64,000 nucleotides of DNA from assembly GCA_965224575.1 (NCBI GenBank), contig CBDCZQ010000006.1, positions 1,984,001-2,048,000 of the forward strand, in the 5' to 3' direction. Numbering within the stretch: position 1 is the first letter of the stretch; each line of letters opens with the position of its first letter. Positions 51,675 to 60,497 of the stretch are shown here, in pieces. The position numbers and the translations under genes were made by a program. The notes under the pieces were generated by a model. The model was not told the DNA's origin, did no database searches, and worked only from the letters and a program-made list of their open reading frames with translations. The stretch comes from QPIN01 sp965224575 (GTDB taxonomy: Bacteria > Pseudomonadota > Gammaproteobacteria > Methylococcales > Methylomonadaceae).

Positions 51675-53087
51675 CTATTCTATATTTAGCTCCTTTACTT
51701 TTCGAGTTAAGGTATTTCTTCCATAACCTAATAATATAGCCGCTTCATTTCTTTTACCTGATGTGTGTTGTAATGCTGATTTAATCAGAATGCTTTCAAC
51801 TTCAGGTATGATTGATTTTGCAATCTCTGGATTTCCTTGATGAAGTTGTTGTTTTATTGCATTTTCCAGTAATTTTTTCCAATTTTCTGCTGACTCATCA
51901 GTTATTTCATTTTTTTGGTTACTTAATTCAGGAGGGAGGTCATCTTGGTGAATTTCTCTTCCAGAGGCCATTACAGTTAACCATCTGCAAATATTTTCTA
52001 GTTGCCGTACATTGCCTGGCCAATGTAAAGAGCTCAAATATGATTCTGTTTTAGGCATTAAGGCTTTAACTTCTGAATCTAGCTCGGTGGCTGCAACATT
52101 AAGAAAGTGACGCATTAAAACAGGGATATCTTGTTGACGATCACGGAGAGGCGGGATATGAATACGAATGACATTAAGGCGATGGAATAAATCTTCTCTA
52201 AACAAACCTTTTTCAACCAATGCTTCAAGGTTTTGATGGGTTGCTGCAATGATGCGGACATCAACTTTTAATGATCTATGAGAGCCGATAGGATAAAACT
52301 CATTATCAGCAAGAACACGTAATAATCTTGTTTGTAATTCAGCGGGCATATCACCAATTTCATCTAGAAATAAAGTGCCATTATTTGCTTGTTCAAACCG
52401 GCCGGCTCGTCGAACGTGAGCGCCGGTAAAAGAACCTTTTTCATGGCCAAAGAGTTCTGATTCCATTAATTCTTTTGGGATGGCGGCCATGTTTAAAGCT
52501 ATAAACGGTTTTTTGTTTCTTGGGCTATGACGGTGTAAGGCTTTAGCTACCAACTCTTTTCCCGTACCTGATTCCCCATTGATTAAGACAGTAATATGCG
52601 AACGTGCTAAACGACCAATGGCACGAAACACTTCTTGCATTGCTGGAGCTTCACCAATTATTTCAGGTGTGTCATTAATTAGTTCTTTTTCAAAGGCATC
52701 TGGGATTTGTTTTTGTTTACTTTGTAGACTTGCTCTTTGAACAATATCAACAACTTCATTAATATCAAAAGGTTTAGGTAAATATTCAAAAGCACCGCCA
52801 TGGAATGCAGAAACGGCACTGTCCAAGTCAGAATGAGCCGTCATAACAATAACAGGTAAATCTGGATAGTGGGTTTTTACCCTGTCTAGTAAGTCAAAAC
52901 CACTCATGCCGGGCATTCTAATATCGGTAATAAGTACATCAGGTAAATCATTTTTTAAAGCTTCAAGTAAGTCTTGAGCATTAGTAAAGCTTTGAGTCGT
53001 AATTAATGCTTTTTCAAGGGCTTTCTCAATGACCCATCGAATAGATTTATCATCGTCAACAACCCAGACTACATTAGGGTTTGACAT
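51675..53087 (-). CDS. ntrC: Nitrogen regulation response regulator NtrC
   Basis: This is a sigma54 enhancer-binding protein of about 470 aa, with a receiver domain (VVWVVDDDKSIRWVIEKALE, phospho-Asp in LITDIRMPGMSG), an AAA+ domain (Walker A INGESGTGKELVAKAL) and a C-terminal Fis-type HTH (KRNEAAILLGYGRNTLTRKV). The sigma54-contact loop reads GSFTGA instead of the commoner GAFTGA. The frame extends to 53162, but ATG 53087 (MSNPNVVWVVDDD) matches the family and overlaps ntrB by 14 bases. It activates nitrogen genes such as glnA and glnK-amtB when NtrB phosphorylates it. Confidence 0.96.
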   Translation of the reverse strand: MSNPNVVWVVDDDKSIRWVIEKALEKALITTQSFTNAQDLLEALKNDLPDVLITDIRMPGMSGFDLLDRVKTHYPDLPVIVMTAHSDLDSAVSAFHGGAFEYLPKPFDINEVVDIVQRASLQSKQKQIPDAFEKELINDTPEIIGEAPAMQEVFRAIGRLARSHITVLINGESGTGKELVAKALHRHSPRNKKPFIALNMAAIPKELMESELFGHEKGSFTGAHVRRAGRFEQANNGTLFLDEIGDMPAELQTRLLRVLADNEFYPIGSHRSLKVDVRIIAATHQNLEALVEKGLFREDLFHRLNVIRIHIPPLRDRQQDIPVLMRHFLNVAATELDSEVKALMPKTESYLSSLHWPGNVRQLENICRWLTVMASGREIHQDDLPPELSNQKNEITDESAENWKKLLENAIKQQLHQGNPEIAKSIIPEVESILIKSALQHTSGKRNEAAILLGYGRNTLTRKVKELNIE

Positions 53088-54129
53088 GGCCTGTCTCCAC
53101 GGGAAGGTAGATTGAAAAAGTAGTCTTTCCTGGTTTGCTTTGACATTCAATAATTCCATCATGTTGATTTATAAGAGACTGTGCGATAGATAAGCCAAGG
53201 CCAGTGCCTTCTGCTCGACCGGTGATCATAGGATAAAAAATTTGTTCCATCAATTCCTCTTTGATACCTGGGCCATTGTCGATAATATCAATTTTTACGG
53301 CTAATTTATTCATCTTTCGTCCCATTGTTATGTAACGTTGGATGCGTGTTTTAAGTGTTATGCTTCCTTTCTGTAGCATTGCTTGAACTGCATTTTGAAT
53401 AATATTTAAAAAGGCTTGGATTAATTGATTTTTATCTGCTATTAGATTGGGGATGCTAGGGTCATAGTCAGTAATAAATTGTATATTGTTAGCTTTTTCT
53501 ACAATAGTTAATTGTTTAACGCGCTCTAAAATTTCATGAATATTTAGGTTATTTTTTATTAATGGCTTATTAGGGCCAAGCATTTTATCCATCAACAACT
53601 TTAACCGGTCAGACTCTTGAATTATGATTTGTGTATACTCTTTTAGTTCAAGATCTACTAATTCATAATCTAATAATTGAGCTGCACCTCTAATACCACC
53701 TAATGGGTTTTTTATTTCATGTGCCAGTCCTTTAACTAGCATTTTATTGGTATTTTGCTGAGTAAGAAGTTGTTCTTCTTTACTTATGCGAAGTTGTCGG
53801 TCGACCTGTTGTAACTCAACTAGAATTTCAGTGAGTTCACCACGTTCAGAAATTGGTATAGCACTAAAATTAACGGTTGTTGCTTGTTCGTGTTGAGTTA
53901 AATTCAATTCTCTGTCGATTAGAGATTCAGATGTAGTTAAACATTGCTGTAAGTCAATTAGTAAAGCAGGGTCTGATCGCTTAAATAATACGCTAGCTCT
54001 TAAGCCCAATAAATGTTTTTCACTATCTGCCAATAAAATTTCACCTGTTGCGTTTATATAAGTCAGTATCAATTCACGGTTAAATAATAAGACAGCTTCG
54101 TTTAAATGAGCGAGTATCTTTTTATGCAC
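53074..54129 (-). CDS. ntrB: Nitrogen sensor histidine kinase NtrB
   Basis: The 351-aa cytoplasmic kinase has an N-terminal PAS-like domain (ILAHLNEAVLLFNRELILTY), the H-box GLAHEIKNPLGGIRGAAQLL with the phospho-acceptor His, and ATP-binding N and G boxes (LIQAFLNIIQNAVQAMLQKG, then DNGPGIKEELMEQIF and GTGLGLSIAQSL). It is controlled by PII (GlnB/GlnK) and phosphorylates NtrC, whose gene overlaps its end. It probably has its own promoter in the 350-bp gap to glnA. Confidence 0.96.
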   Translation of the reverse strand: MHKKILAHLNEAVLLFNRELILTYINATGEILLADSEKHLLGLRASVLFKRSDPALLIDLQQCLTTSESLIDRELNLTQHEQATTVNFSAIPISERGELTEILVELQQVDRQLRISKEEQLLTQQNTNKMLVKGLAHEIKNPLGGIRGAAQLLDYELVDLELKEYTQIIIQESDRLKLLMDKMLGPNKPLIKNNLNIHEILERVKQLTIVEKANNIQFITDYDPSIPNLIADKNQLIQAFLNIIQNAVQAMLQKGSITLKTRIQRYITMGRKMNKLAVKIDIIDNGPGIKEELMEQIFYPMITGRAEGTGLGLSIAQSLINQHDGIIECQSKPGKTTFSIYLPVETGHVKP

Positions 54130-54225
54130 TATTATTTTTGGAGTTAAGTCGGGTTAATATTGTATCAGCAGTTTATATGCCAGTTGTGTTATTGAATCGG
54201 GATTTATATAAAAGGAGGGGTTATT

Positions 54226-54382
54226 AAGTATCCAAGTAAAATCAATTCAACCTTTTACTTGTTTTTTACCATTTTAAGCACTGAAAAAAATAGTTACGTA
54301 GCTTGATGCACCTATTTATTCAGTGCTTAAAATGAAAAAAATTCTGTGTAAAATTGTTAAATTAATTTTACTTGGGTACTTA
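54226..54382. repeat. Nested palindromes (element A carrying element B) upstream of ntrB
   Basis: The outer arms AAGTATCCAAGTAAAATC and GTTAAATTAATTTTACTTGG (continuing to 54382) are the same as the palindrome at 51621. Inside, CATTTTAAGCACTGAA (54270-54285) and TTCAGTGCTTAAAATG (54319-54334) are a second, perfect 16-bp inverted repeat. It looks like one small palindromic element inserted into another. Confidence 0.7.
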
Positions 54383-54415
54383 TATTTATTCCGGGGTGAG
54401 AGGAGGCTTTATGAA

Positions 54416-54438
54416 AAACGCCCCATATCGGGGCGTTT
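54416..54438 (-). terminator. glnA rho-independent terminator
   Basis: The hairpin AAACGCCCC-ATATC-GGGGCGTTT lies 40 bp after the glnA stop, with a U run on the minus-strand transcript. Confidence 0.88.
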
Positions 54439-54477
54439 ATTTAAACAATTTTATTGTGATTTAGCAATACTGCTTTC

Positions 54478-55887
54478 TTATAAGCTGTAGTACATATCAA
54501 ACTCAACAGGGTGAGTGCTCATCCGCAGACGAGTAACTTCTTCCATTTTTAGATCAATATAACCATCAATAGAATCATCGGTAAATACACCGCCTCGAGT
54601 TAAAAATTCACGATCTTCGTCTAATGCTTGTAATGCTTCATCAAAAGAGACTGCAACTTGAGGAATTGCTTTTTCTTCTTCTGGTGGTAAATCGTATAAA
54701 TCTTTATCCATTGCATCGCCAGGATGGATTTTATTTTCAATCCCATCTAAGCCAGCCATTAACATTGCAGCAAAACACAGGTATGGGTTTGCTGTAGAAT
54801 CACCAAAACGAACTTCAATACGACGGCCTTTTGGGTTGTTGACAAAAGGAATACGGATTGATGCAGAGCGGTTTCGTGCAGAATAAGCGAGCATAACAGG
54901 TGCTTCAAAACCAGGAACTAAGCGCTTATAACTATTGGTTGAAGCATTAGCAAAGGCATTAAGCGCTTTAGCATGTTTGACAATGCCGCCAATATAGAAC
55001 AATGCAGTTTCAGATAAGCCACCATATAAGTCACCAGAGAACAGGTTTTCTCCGCCTTTAAACAAAGATTGGTGAACGTGCATTCCGTTACCATTGTCGC
55101 CCACAAGTGGTTTGGGCATAAATGTCGCTGTTTTACCATAAGCGTGAGCGATATTTGCTACAACATATTTTAGCTCTAGGACTTCATCAGCCTTTTTGAT
55201 TAAGGTGTTGAATTTAGTGCCAAGCTCACATTGTCCGGCTGTTGCTACTTCATGATGGTGTACTTCTGTTGTTTGTCCCATTTCTTCTAAAACTAGGCAC
55301 ATTGCTGAACGCATGTCCTGCAAAGAATCAACAGGAGGAACGGGAAAGTAACCCCCTTTTACACCAGGACGATGCCCAATATTACCGTCTTCATAAGCTT
55401 TTTCAGAGTTCCAGCCAGCCTCTTCGGAATCAACTTTGTATCCGCAGCTACCCATGTCAGCATTCCAGCGAACATCATCGAAGATAAAAAATTCGTTTTC
55501 AGGGCCGAAAAAAGCTGTATCAGCAATGCCAGTTGATTGCATATAAGCTTCAGCTCTTTTTGCGATTGAGCGAGGGTCGCGTTCATAACCTTGCATATTA
55601 TTAGGTTCTATAATATCGCAACGTAAAATCAAAGTGGTATCATCAAAAAATGGATCTAAAACCGCAGTTGAAGGGTCTGGCATTAGAATCATATCTGATT
55701 CGTTGATTCCCTTCCAGCCAGCAACTGAAGAACCATCAAACATATTGCCTTCTTCAAAAGTATCTTCATCAATTGTATGAGCGGGGAAGGTAACGTGTTG
55801 TTCTTTACCGCGAGTATCACAAAAACGGAAATCAACAAATTTGACATCGTTTTCTTGAATCATTTTTAGCACATTTTCTACTGACAT
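54478..55887 (-). CDS. glnA: Glutamine synthetase, type I
   Basis: The 469-aa enzyme makes glutamine from glutamate, ammonia and ATP, and forms a dodecamer. It has NMFDGSSVAGWKGINESDMI, the catalytic GPENEFFIFDDV and HHHEVATAGQCELG regions, NGNGMHVHQSLF, and KRLVPGFEAPVMLAYSARNR. The adenylylation tyrosine lies in DKDLYDLPPEE (about residue 397), so regulation by GlnE is expected. It is upstream of ntrBC on the same strand, separated by its terminator, and is presumably under NtrC control, although no clear sigma54 promoter was seen in the 90 bp upstream. Confidence 0.98.
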   Translation of the reverse strand: MSVENVLKMIQENDVKFVDFRFCDTRGKEQHVTFPAHTIDEDTFEEGNMFDGSSVAGWKGINESDMILMPDPSTAVLDPFFDDTTLILRCDIIEPNNMQGYERDPRSIAKRAEAYMQSTGIADTAFFGPENEFFIFDDVRWNADMGSCGYKVDSEEAGWNSEKAYEDGNIGHRPGVKGGYFPVPPVDSLQDMRSAMCLVLEEMGQTTEVHHHEVATAGQCELGTKFNTLIKKADEVLELKYVVANIAHAYGKTATFMPKPLVGDNGNGMHVHQSLFKGGENLFSGDLYGGLSETALFYIGGIVKHAKALNAFANASTNSYKRLVPGFEAPVMLAYSARNRSASIRIPFVNNPKGRRIEVRFGDSTANPYLCFAAMLMAGLDGIENKIHPGDAMDKDLYDLPPEEEKAIPQVAVSFDEALQALDEDREFLTRGGVFTDDSIDGYIDLKMEEVTRLRMSTHPVEFDMYYSL

Positions 55888-55977
55888 TTAATTTGTCTCC
55901 TGTTGTGTTCGTTATTATTTTTTTGTTTTTTGGAAAAACTTTATAACCTTACCATTTTTTTAATTGATAGGGCAAAA

Positions 55978-56003
55978 AAAACGGGGCATTAAGCCCCGTT
56001 TTT
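55978..56003 (-). terminator. Porin gene terminator
   Basis: The hairpin AAACGGGGC-ATTAA-GCCCCGTTT lies just after the porin stop (56021), with A-rich and T-rich flanks. It insulates the porin gene from glnA. Confidence 0.88.
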
Positions 56004-56020
56004 ATAGATTATTATGGTGA

Positions 56021-57454
56021 TTAAAAAGTGGCTGATAATGTAGCGACAACTTTTGATTCGTCCAGACGTCTGCCATCAGAATTGAATGCTTCTGAGTCAT
56101 CAGTATCTGTATAAGCTACTTCAATGTTAAATGGGCCAAAATCTCTGGCTACACCAGCTTTCCAGTCCCAGTAGTTATCTAATCCTTGTTTTTGATTGTA
56201 GTAACCAGCATGTCCAAGTAAAGTAAGGCTACCTAGCGATTCAGGTAAAGTATAATCAATTGCCATATCTGTGTACTCACCCGGGTGAGTATGTTCAATT
56301 TTTAACCCATAATAGTAGTAAGTGCTAATATTGAGATTTTCAACAGGAGCAATTGATCCTCCAAAATATATTTCAGTAAAGTTTGATTTGGCAGACGAGG
56401 TGTATTCATAACGTAGAACACCTAAATCATAAGTTAGTCCAAAAGGAAGGGCGCCACCAAAGTCAGTTTCTCTTGAAAAGCCACCGTATACATCTAACTC
56501 CATGCTGGCATGGTTTTCAAACTCAAAGCTTGATGCCCATGCACCAACATAGATACCAGAGTCATGCGCAACATCAAACGATCCTTGGATAGCAGGCTCA
56601 TTGTTTGTTTGCGACACACCACGCCAAACATAATCTGTAGTTAATGCAGCACTTGCGCTAGCGTCAATAGAATCAGATATCATGCCTGGGGCTTGGTCGC
56701 CAAGAGTTTTTGATATGGTAGCAACAACTCTGCCGTCATTTAAACTTTGGCTTCCTCCATAAACGCCGCTGCCACCTTCATTATCTGTATCAAAGTAAGC
56801 AACTTCAAAATTAAACCCTGCAATATTTTTTGCTATACCGACTTTCCAGTCCCAGTAATCATCGCCTAAATTTGCGGTATCTTTTTGGTTATAATAGCCG
56901 CCGTGTGCAAGAATAGTGAAAGATCCTGGCGAGTCAGGGAAGAATGTATAGTCAGCTGATATGTCAGTATATTCCCCAGGTCTATTATGGTTTATTTTTA
57001 AACCATAATAATAGTAAGTACTAAAATTAAAGTTTTCAAAAGGAGAGATAGAGCCTCCAAAATATATCTCGGTAAAGTCGCTAGCAGACGAAGCTGTGTA
57101 CTCATAATGTAGTACACCAAGATCATAACCTATGGCGAATGGTAATTTTCCTCCAAAGTCAGTTTCGCGAGAAATCCCTGCGTAAACATCTAGCTCCATA
57201 CTTGTATCTTGGTCGCCAAATTCAACATTTGATCCCCATACTCCAAAATAAAGTCCTGAGTCGTGGGCTAAATCAAATGAGCCTTGAATAGCAGGATCAT
57301 TATTTGTTTGTGAAACACCACGCCATATATAATCGGTTGTAAGGGCAACGCTAGCTGATGGTGTTATTCCCCAGAATGAATTATCTTCTTCTGCTAATGA
57401 GATTGAGCTTGTTGTTAATAATGCAATCGCAATAGAAATATTGGTTTTTTTCAT
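56021..57454 (-). CDS. TorF-family putative porin, tandem duplication
   Basis: The 477-aa protein starts with a signal peptide (ISIAIALLTTSSISLAEE) and is an outer-membrane beta-barrel of the TorF family. Usual members are about 220-250 aa. Here two copies are joined: residues about 30-250 and 258-477 both contain ALTTDYVWRGVSQTNN-type (first copy ALTTDYIWRGVSQTNN), ISRETDFGG, TEIYFGGSI and YYYYGLKI blocks. Each ends in a strand such as VVATISKTLG or VVATLSATF. It sits beside glnA and glnK-amtB and may serve uptake of a nitrogen compound, an inference from position. Confidence 0.88.
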   Translation of the reverse strand: MKKTNISIAIALLTTSSISLAEEDNSFWGITPSASVALTTDYIWRGVSQTNNDPAIQGSFDLAHDSGLYFGVWGSNVEFGDQDTSMELDVYAGISRETDFGGKLPFAIGYDLGVLHYEYTASSASDFTEIYFGGSISPFENFNFSTYYYYGLKINHNRPGEYTDISADYTFFPDSPGSFTILAHGGYYNQKDTANLGDDYWDWKVGIAKNIAGFNFEVAYFDTDNEGGSGVYGGSQSLNDGRVVATISKTLGDQAPGMISDSIDASASAALTTDYVWRGVSQTNNEPAIQGSFDVAHDSGIYVGAWASSFEFENHASMELDVYGGFSRETDFGGALPFGLTYDLGVLRYEYTSSAKSNFTEIYFGGSIAPVENLNISTYYYYGLKIEHTHPGEYTDMAIDYTLPESLGSLTLLGHAGYYNQKQGLDNYWDWKAGVARDFGPFNIEVAYTDTDDSEAFNSDGRRLDESKVVATLSATF

Positions 57455-58224
57455 AATGTCTCCACTTTAGTAATATGAATAAGACAAAATAAAGCAAGAA
57501 ATAAGCCAAAAAAATAAATAAATAAATCAATGCTTTATTGCGTTGTGTTGTTTTTTAGTAAATAAAAGCATCTTTGTGGTGCTATAGCAAAAACGTTGCT
57601 AAATCACAACGATTTTGACTATTATTAATGTAACTACTTCAATAATATAAATAAATAACATTTCCAGAATACTGTTGTTTTTTTATTGCTCGAAAAAAGG
57701 TTTGTGAAATATTGGCCTTAAAGTATTTATTTGTATAAATAACAGCAACTTATTGATGTAACGCACAAAAATAGTGCGATTTTAAAGAGGGCGCACTATT
57801 TTGGCTCGCCTAGTGAGTATCGACCGTTTCATTAAAAAAATTGATCACTCTCAAATAAAGCTAAGGATTTTATGTATCCAATAGCCATCTTTTCTAGGAA
57901 ACAAACAAAATCAAGTATTTATATGGCTTGAATTAGACTTAAAAGGGAAATTCTAATGAGGGTTAATTTCAACTATCAAAATAAAATATGTTTTTGTGGA
58001 AAGACAGAAAAACAAAGTAATCTAAAGTAAGTCAGCTCTAATCGTGCTTGAAAGTGAGTTGGTTGAATAATTTAATCCTTATTTAATGGGGTGGGGAATG
58101 AATGTCTTGCTAAAATTAATGACGGGTTAAAAAAGAATTTAATTATATTTTTTAATAAGTTAAATTAAAACCTGGTCTTGAGTGGTTATCTAAATTTAGC
58201 TATTTTTCTTTGCATAACAACCGC
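57455..58224. other. Long intergenic region before the first glnK
   Basis: AT-rich, with no ORF supported. It holds the divergent porin promoter and the upstream control region of glnK1. GTGCGATTTTAAAGAGGGCGCAC near 57774 forms a loose palindrome of unknown role. Confidence 0.4.
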
Positions 58225-58240
58225 TGGCACACTATATGCT
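58225..58240 (+). promoter_or_regulatory. Sigma54-type promoter of glnK1-amtB1
   Basis: TGGCACACTATATGCT fits the -24/-12 consensus (GG and GC separated by exactly 10 bases), with one deviation (ATGC for TTGC). It lies about 48 bp before the glnK1 start, as expected for an NtrC-activated operon. Confidence 0.75.
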
Positions 58241-58287
58241 TTGATATTGGCTTTGTAGTTCAATTTATCATTGCAAAGAGGATGTTT

Positions 58288-58626
58288 ATGAAATTAATAA
58301 CCGCAATTGTTAAGCCCTTCAAATTAGATGACGTGCGAGAAGTGCTTACAGACATTGGTGTTTCTGGGATTACAGTGACTGAGGTGAAAGGTTTTGGTCG
58401 ACAAAAAGGCCATACCGAGCTGTATCGCGGTGCTGAATATGTTGTCGATTTTCTACCGAAAGCAAAAATTGAAGTTGCTGTAGGAGATGGGTTGGTCGAG
58501 CAAGCAGTGGAAGTAATAGCAAAAGCAGCAAATACTGGGAAAATAGGTGATGGAAAAATCTTTGTTTCTAACCTGGAGCAGGTTGTACGTATAAGGACCG
58601 GTGAAACAGGTGAAGAAGCTTTATAA
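58288..58626 (+). CDS. glnK: PII nitrogen regulatory protein GlnK (copy 1)
   Basis: The 112-aa PII protein starts MKLITAIVKPFKLDDVREVL and carries the T-loop RGAEYVVDFLPKAKIEVAVG with the uridylylation tyrosine. The C-terminal PII signature is TGKIGDGKIFVSNLEQVVRI. It forms a trimer that blocks AmtB when nitrogen is sufficient. ATG 58288 matches the family; the longer frame to 58210 runs into the promoter. It precedes amtB1 by 34 bp and both are probably driven by the sigma54 promoter at 58225. Confidence 0.97.
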   Translation: MKLITAIVKPFKLDDVREVLTDIGVSGITVTEVKGFGRQKGHTELYRGAEYVVDFLPKAKIEVAVGDGLVEQAVEVIAKAANTGKIGDGKIFVSNLEQVVRIRTGETGEEAL

Positions 58627-58660
58627 ATAATAATAATCAGATGATGAGAGAGGTGACTAA

Positions 58661-59923
58661 GTGGAAGCTTTAAATAAATTAGCAGAGTTGAGTTATGCGC
58701 TCGATACGTTCTACTTTTTAATGAGTGGAGCTTTGGTAATGTGGATGGCAGCAGGTTTTGCCATGCTTGAAGCCGGGTTGGTTCGGGCAAAAAATACAAC
58801 AGAAATATTAACTAAAAATATTGCTTTATTTGCAATTGCTTGCGTGATGTATATGCTCTGCGGTTATAACATCATGTATCCAGCTGAGGCGGTAAATAGT
58901 ATCTGGCCAGGCATTAGTTTTTTATTAGGTGAAGACCATACGGTTGAAAAAGTGCTGGCTAGTAAAGGAGAAACTTATTATTCAAGTTTGTCTGATTTCT
59001 TTTTTCAGGTAGTTTTTGTTGCAACAGCAATGTCAATTGTTTCTGGTGCAGTTGCTGAGCGGATGAAATTGTGGGCATTTTTAGCTTTTGCAGTCGTGAT
59101 GACTGGTTTTATTTATCCTTTGCAAGGTTATTGGAAATGGGGTGGTGGTTTTCTGGACGAATTAGGTTTTCTTGATTTTGCAGGTTCTGGTGTAGTGCAT
59201 TTGTGTGGTGCAACTGCAGCAGTTGCAGGTGTTATCTTACTAGGTGCTCGTAAAGGTAAATATGGTGAAAATGGTGAGATTCATCCAATTCCTGGATGTA
59301 ATATGCCTTTAGCTACATTAGGAACGTTTATATTGTGGTTGGGTTGGTTTGGTTTTAATGGTGGTTCGGAGCTGAAGCTCTCTGATGTGGGTGAGGCAAA
59401 TGCTGTGGCAATGGTCTTTGTTAACACAAATGCAGCAGCAGCAGGTGGTGTTCTAGCGGCTTTAGTAACAGCACAGATGATGTTTGGTAAAGCAGATTTG
59501 TCAATGACTTTAAATGGTGCTTTAGCAGGTTTGGTTGCAATTACGGCTGAGCCATTAACACCAACACCTCTATGGGCGACAGCGATTGGAGCTATTGGTG
59601 GTTTAATCGTAGTATTTTCAATTGTTTTAATTGATAAGTTAAAGCTTGATGATCCAGTTGGGGCTACTTCTGTTCATGGGGTAGTTGGGATATGGGGGTT
59701 GCTGGCTGTTTGTATTACAAATCCCGAGGCATCGCTAAAGGCTCAATTGATAGGTATTGTGACTATAGGAGGGTTTGTTTTTTGTGCAAGTTTAATCACC
59801 TGGTTTATTATTAAGTTGGTTATGGGTATTCGGGTTAGTGAAGAAGACGAGTATCATGGGGTTGATTTTTCTGAATGTGGAATGGAAGCGTACCCTGAGT
59901 TTACTGATAGTAGTAAGGGGTAA
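58661..59923 (+). CDS. amtB: Ammonium transporter (Amt family, copy 1)
   Basis: The 420-aa inner-membrane ammonium channel has about 11 hydrophobic segments. It has GFAMLEAGLVRAKNTTEILT, GAVAERMKLWAFLAFAVV, FLDFAGSGVVHLCGATAAVA with the first pore His, and the second pore His in DDPVGATSVHGVVGIWGLLA. The start is GTG (GAGAGAGGTG upstream). There is no cleavable signal sequence, unlike copy 2, and it resembles the Amt subgroup with LSDFFFQVVFVATAMSIVSG. Coupled with glnK1. Confidence 0.95.
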   Translation: MEALNKLAELSYALDTFYFLMSGALVMWMAAGFAMLEAGLVRAKNTTEILTKNIALFAIACVMYMLCGYNIMYPAEAVNSIWPGISFLLGEDHTVEKVLASKGETYYSSLSDFFFQVVFVATAMSIVSGAVAERMKLWAFLAFAVVMTGFIYPLQGYWKWGGGFLDELGFLDFAGSGVVHLCGATAAVAGVILLGARKGKYGENGEIHPIPGCNMPLATLGTFILWLGWFGFNGGSELKLSDVGEANAVAMVFVNTNAAAAGGVLAALVTAQMMFGKADLSMTLNGALAGLVAITAEPLTPTPLWATAIGAIGGLIVVFSIVLIDKLKLDDPVGATSVHGVVGIWGLLAVCITNPEASLKAQLIGIVTIGGFVFCASLITWFIIKLVMGIRVSEEDEYHGVDFSECGMEAYPEFTDSSKG

Positions 59924-59964
59924 AAAAGATGGTCTAGAATTCTGGATTATTTAGATGGAAATTG

Positions 59965-59994
59965 AAACGGATGCAAATGCATCCGTTTTTTTTT
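59965..59994 (+). terminator. Terminator after amtB1
   Basis: The perfect stem AAACGGATGCA-AA-TGCATCCGTTT is followed by a run of T. Confidence 0.93.
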
Positions 59995-60025
59995 GCTTTA
60001 AAAAAAAGATTTGTTATATTAGTGG

Positions 60026-60042
60026 TGCACTAATCCAGTGCC
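60026..60042. promoter_or_regulatory. NtrC-like binding site upstream of glnK2
   Basis: TGCACT-AATCC-AGTGCC resembles the dyad TGCACC-N5-GGTGCA. A half site GGTGCA follows at 60068. No clean sigma54 promoter was found between here and glnK2, so the promoter type is open. Confidence 0.5.
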
Positions 60043-60140
60043 AAAATAGGCTGGCAAATAATATTTTGGTGCATTTGTGATTGCGAGTGGTGTAATATCT
60101 TCGACAGACTCGTAATATATCAACAGGAACAGAGAATAAT

Positions 60141-60479
60141 ATGAAATTAATAACAGCAATAATAAAACCGTTCAAAATGGATGATGTTAGAGATGCCTTG
60201 TCTGAAATAGGTGTTGCAGGAGTAACAGCGACAGAAGTTAAGGGCTTTGGTCGTCAAAAGGGGCATACAGAGCTTTATCGAGGAGCAGAATATGTAGTTG
60301 ACTTTTTACCGAAAGTTAAATTGGAAATAGCAGTGGCTGAAGAAATTCTTGAGAAGGCAGTTGAGGCAATAATCAGTGCCGCAAACACAGGAAAAATTGG
60401 TGATGGAAAAATATTTGTTTCTAATCTGGAGCAAGTAATAAGGATTAGAACGGGTGAAACAGGGCCGGATGCGATTTAA
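60141..60479 (+). CDS. glnK: PII nitrogen regulatory protein GlnK (copy 2)
   Basis: The 112-aa PII protein starts MKLITAIIKPFKMDDVRDAL and shares the T-loop RGAEYVVDFLPKVKLEIAVA and the signature TGKIGDGKIFVSNLEQVIRI with copy 1. It begins a second two-gene unit, 18 bp before amtB2, with its own regulatory region. The two paralogues may regulate their own partner channel or respond to different signals. Confidence 0.97.
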   Translation: MKLITAIIKPFKMDDVRDALSEIGVAGVTATEVKGFGRQKGHTELYRGAEYVVDFLPKVKLEIAVAEEILEKAVEAIISAANTGKIGDGKIFVSNLEQVIRIRTGETGPDAI

Positions 60480-60497
60480 TTTTTAGGGATAGTAAAA

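Noticed and set aside
60043..60140. Sigma54 promoter before glnK2
   Set aside because: TGGCAAATAATATTTT and TTGGTGCATTTGTGATTGC were examined, but neither has GG and GC at 10-base spacing.
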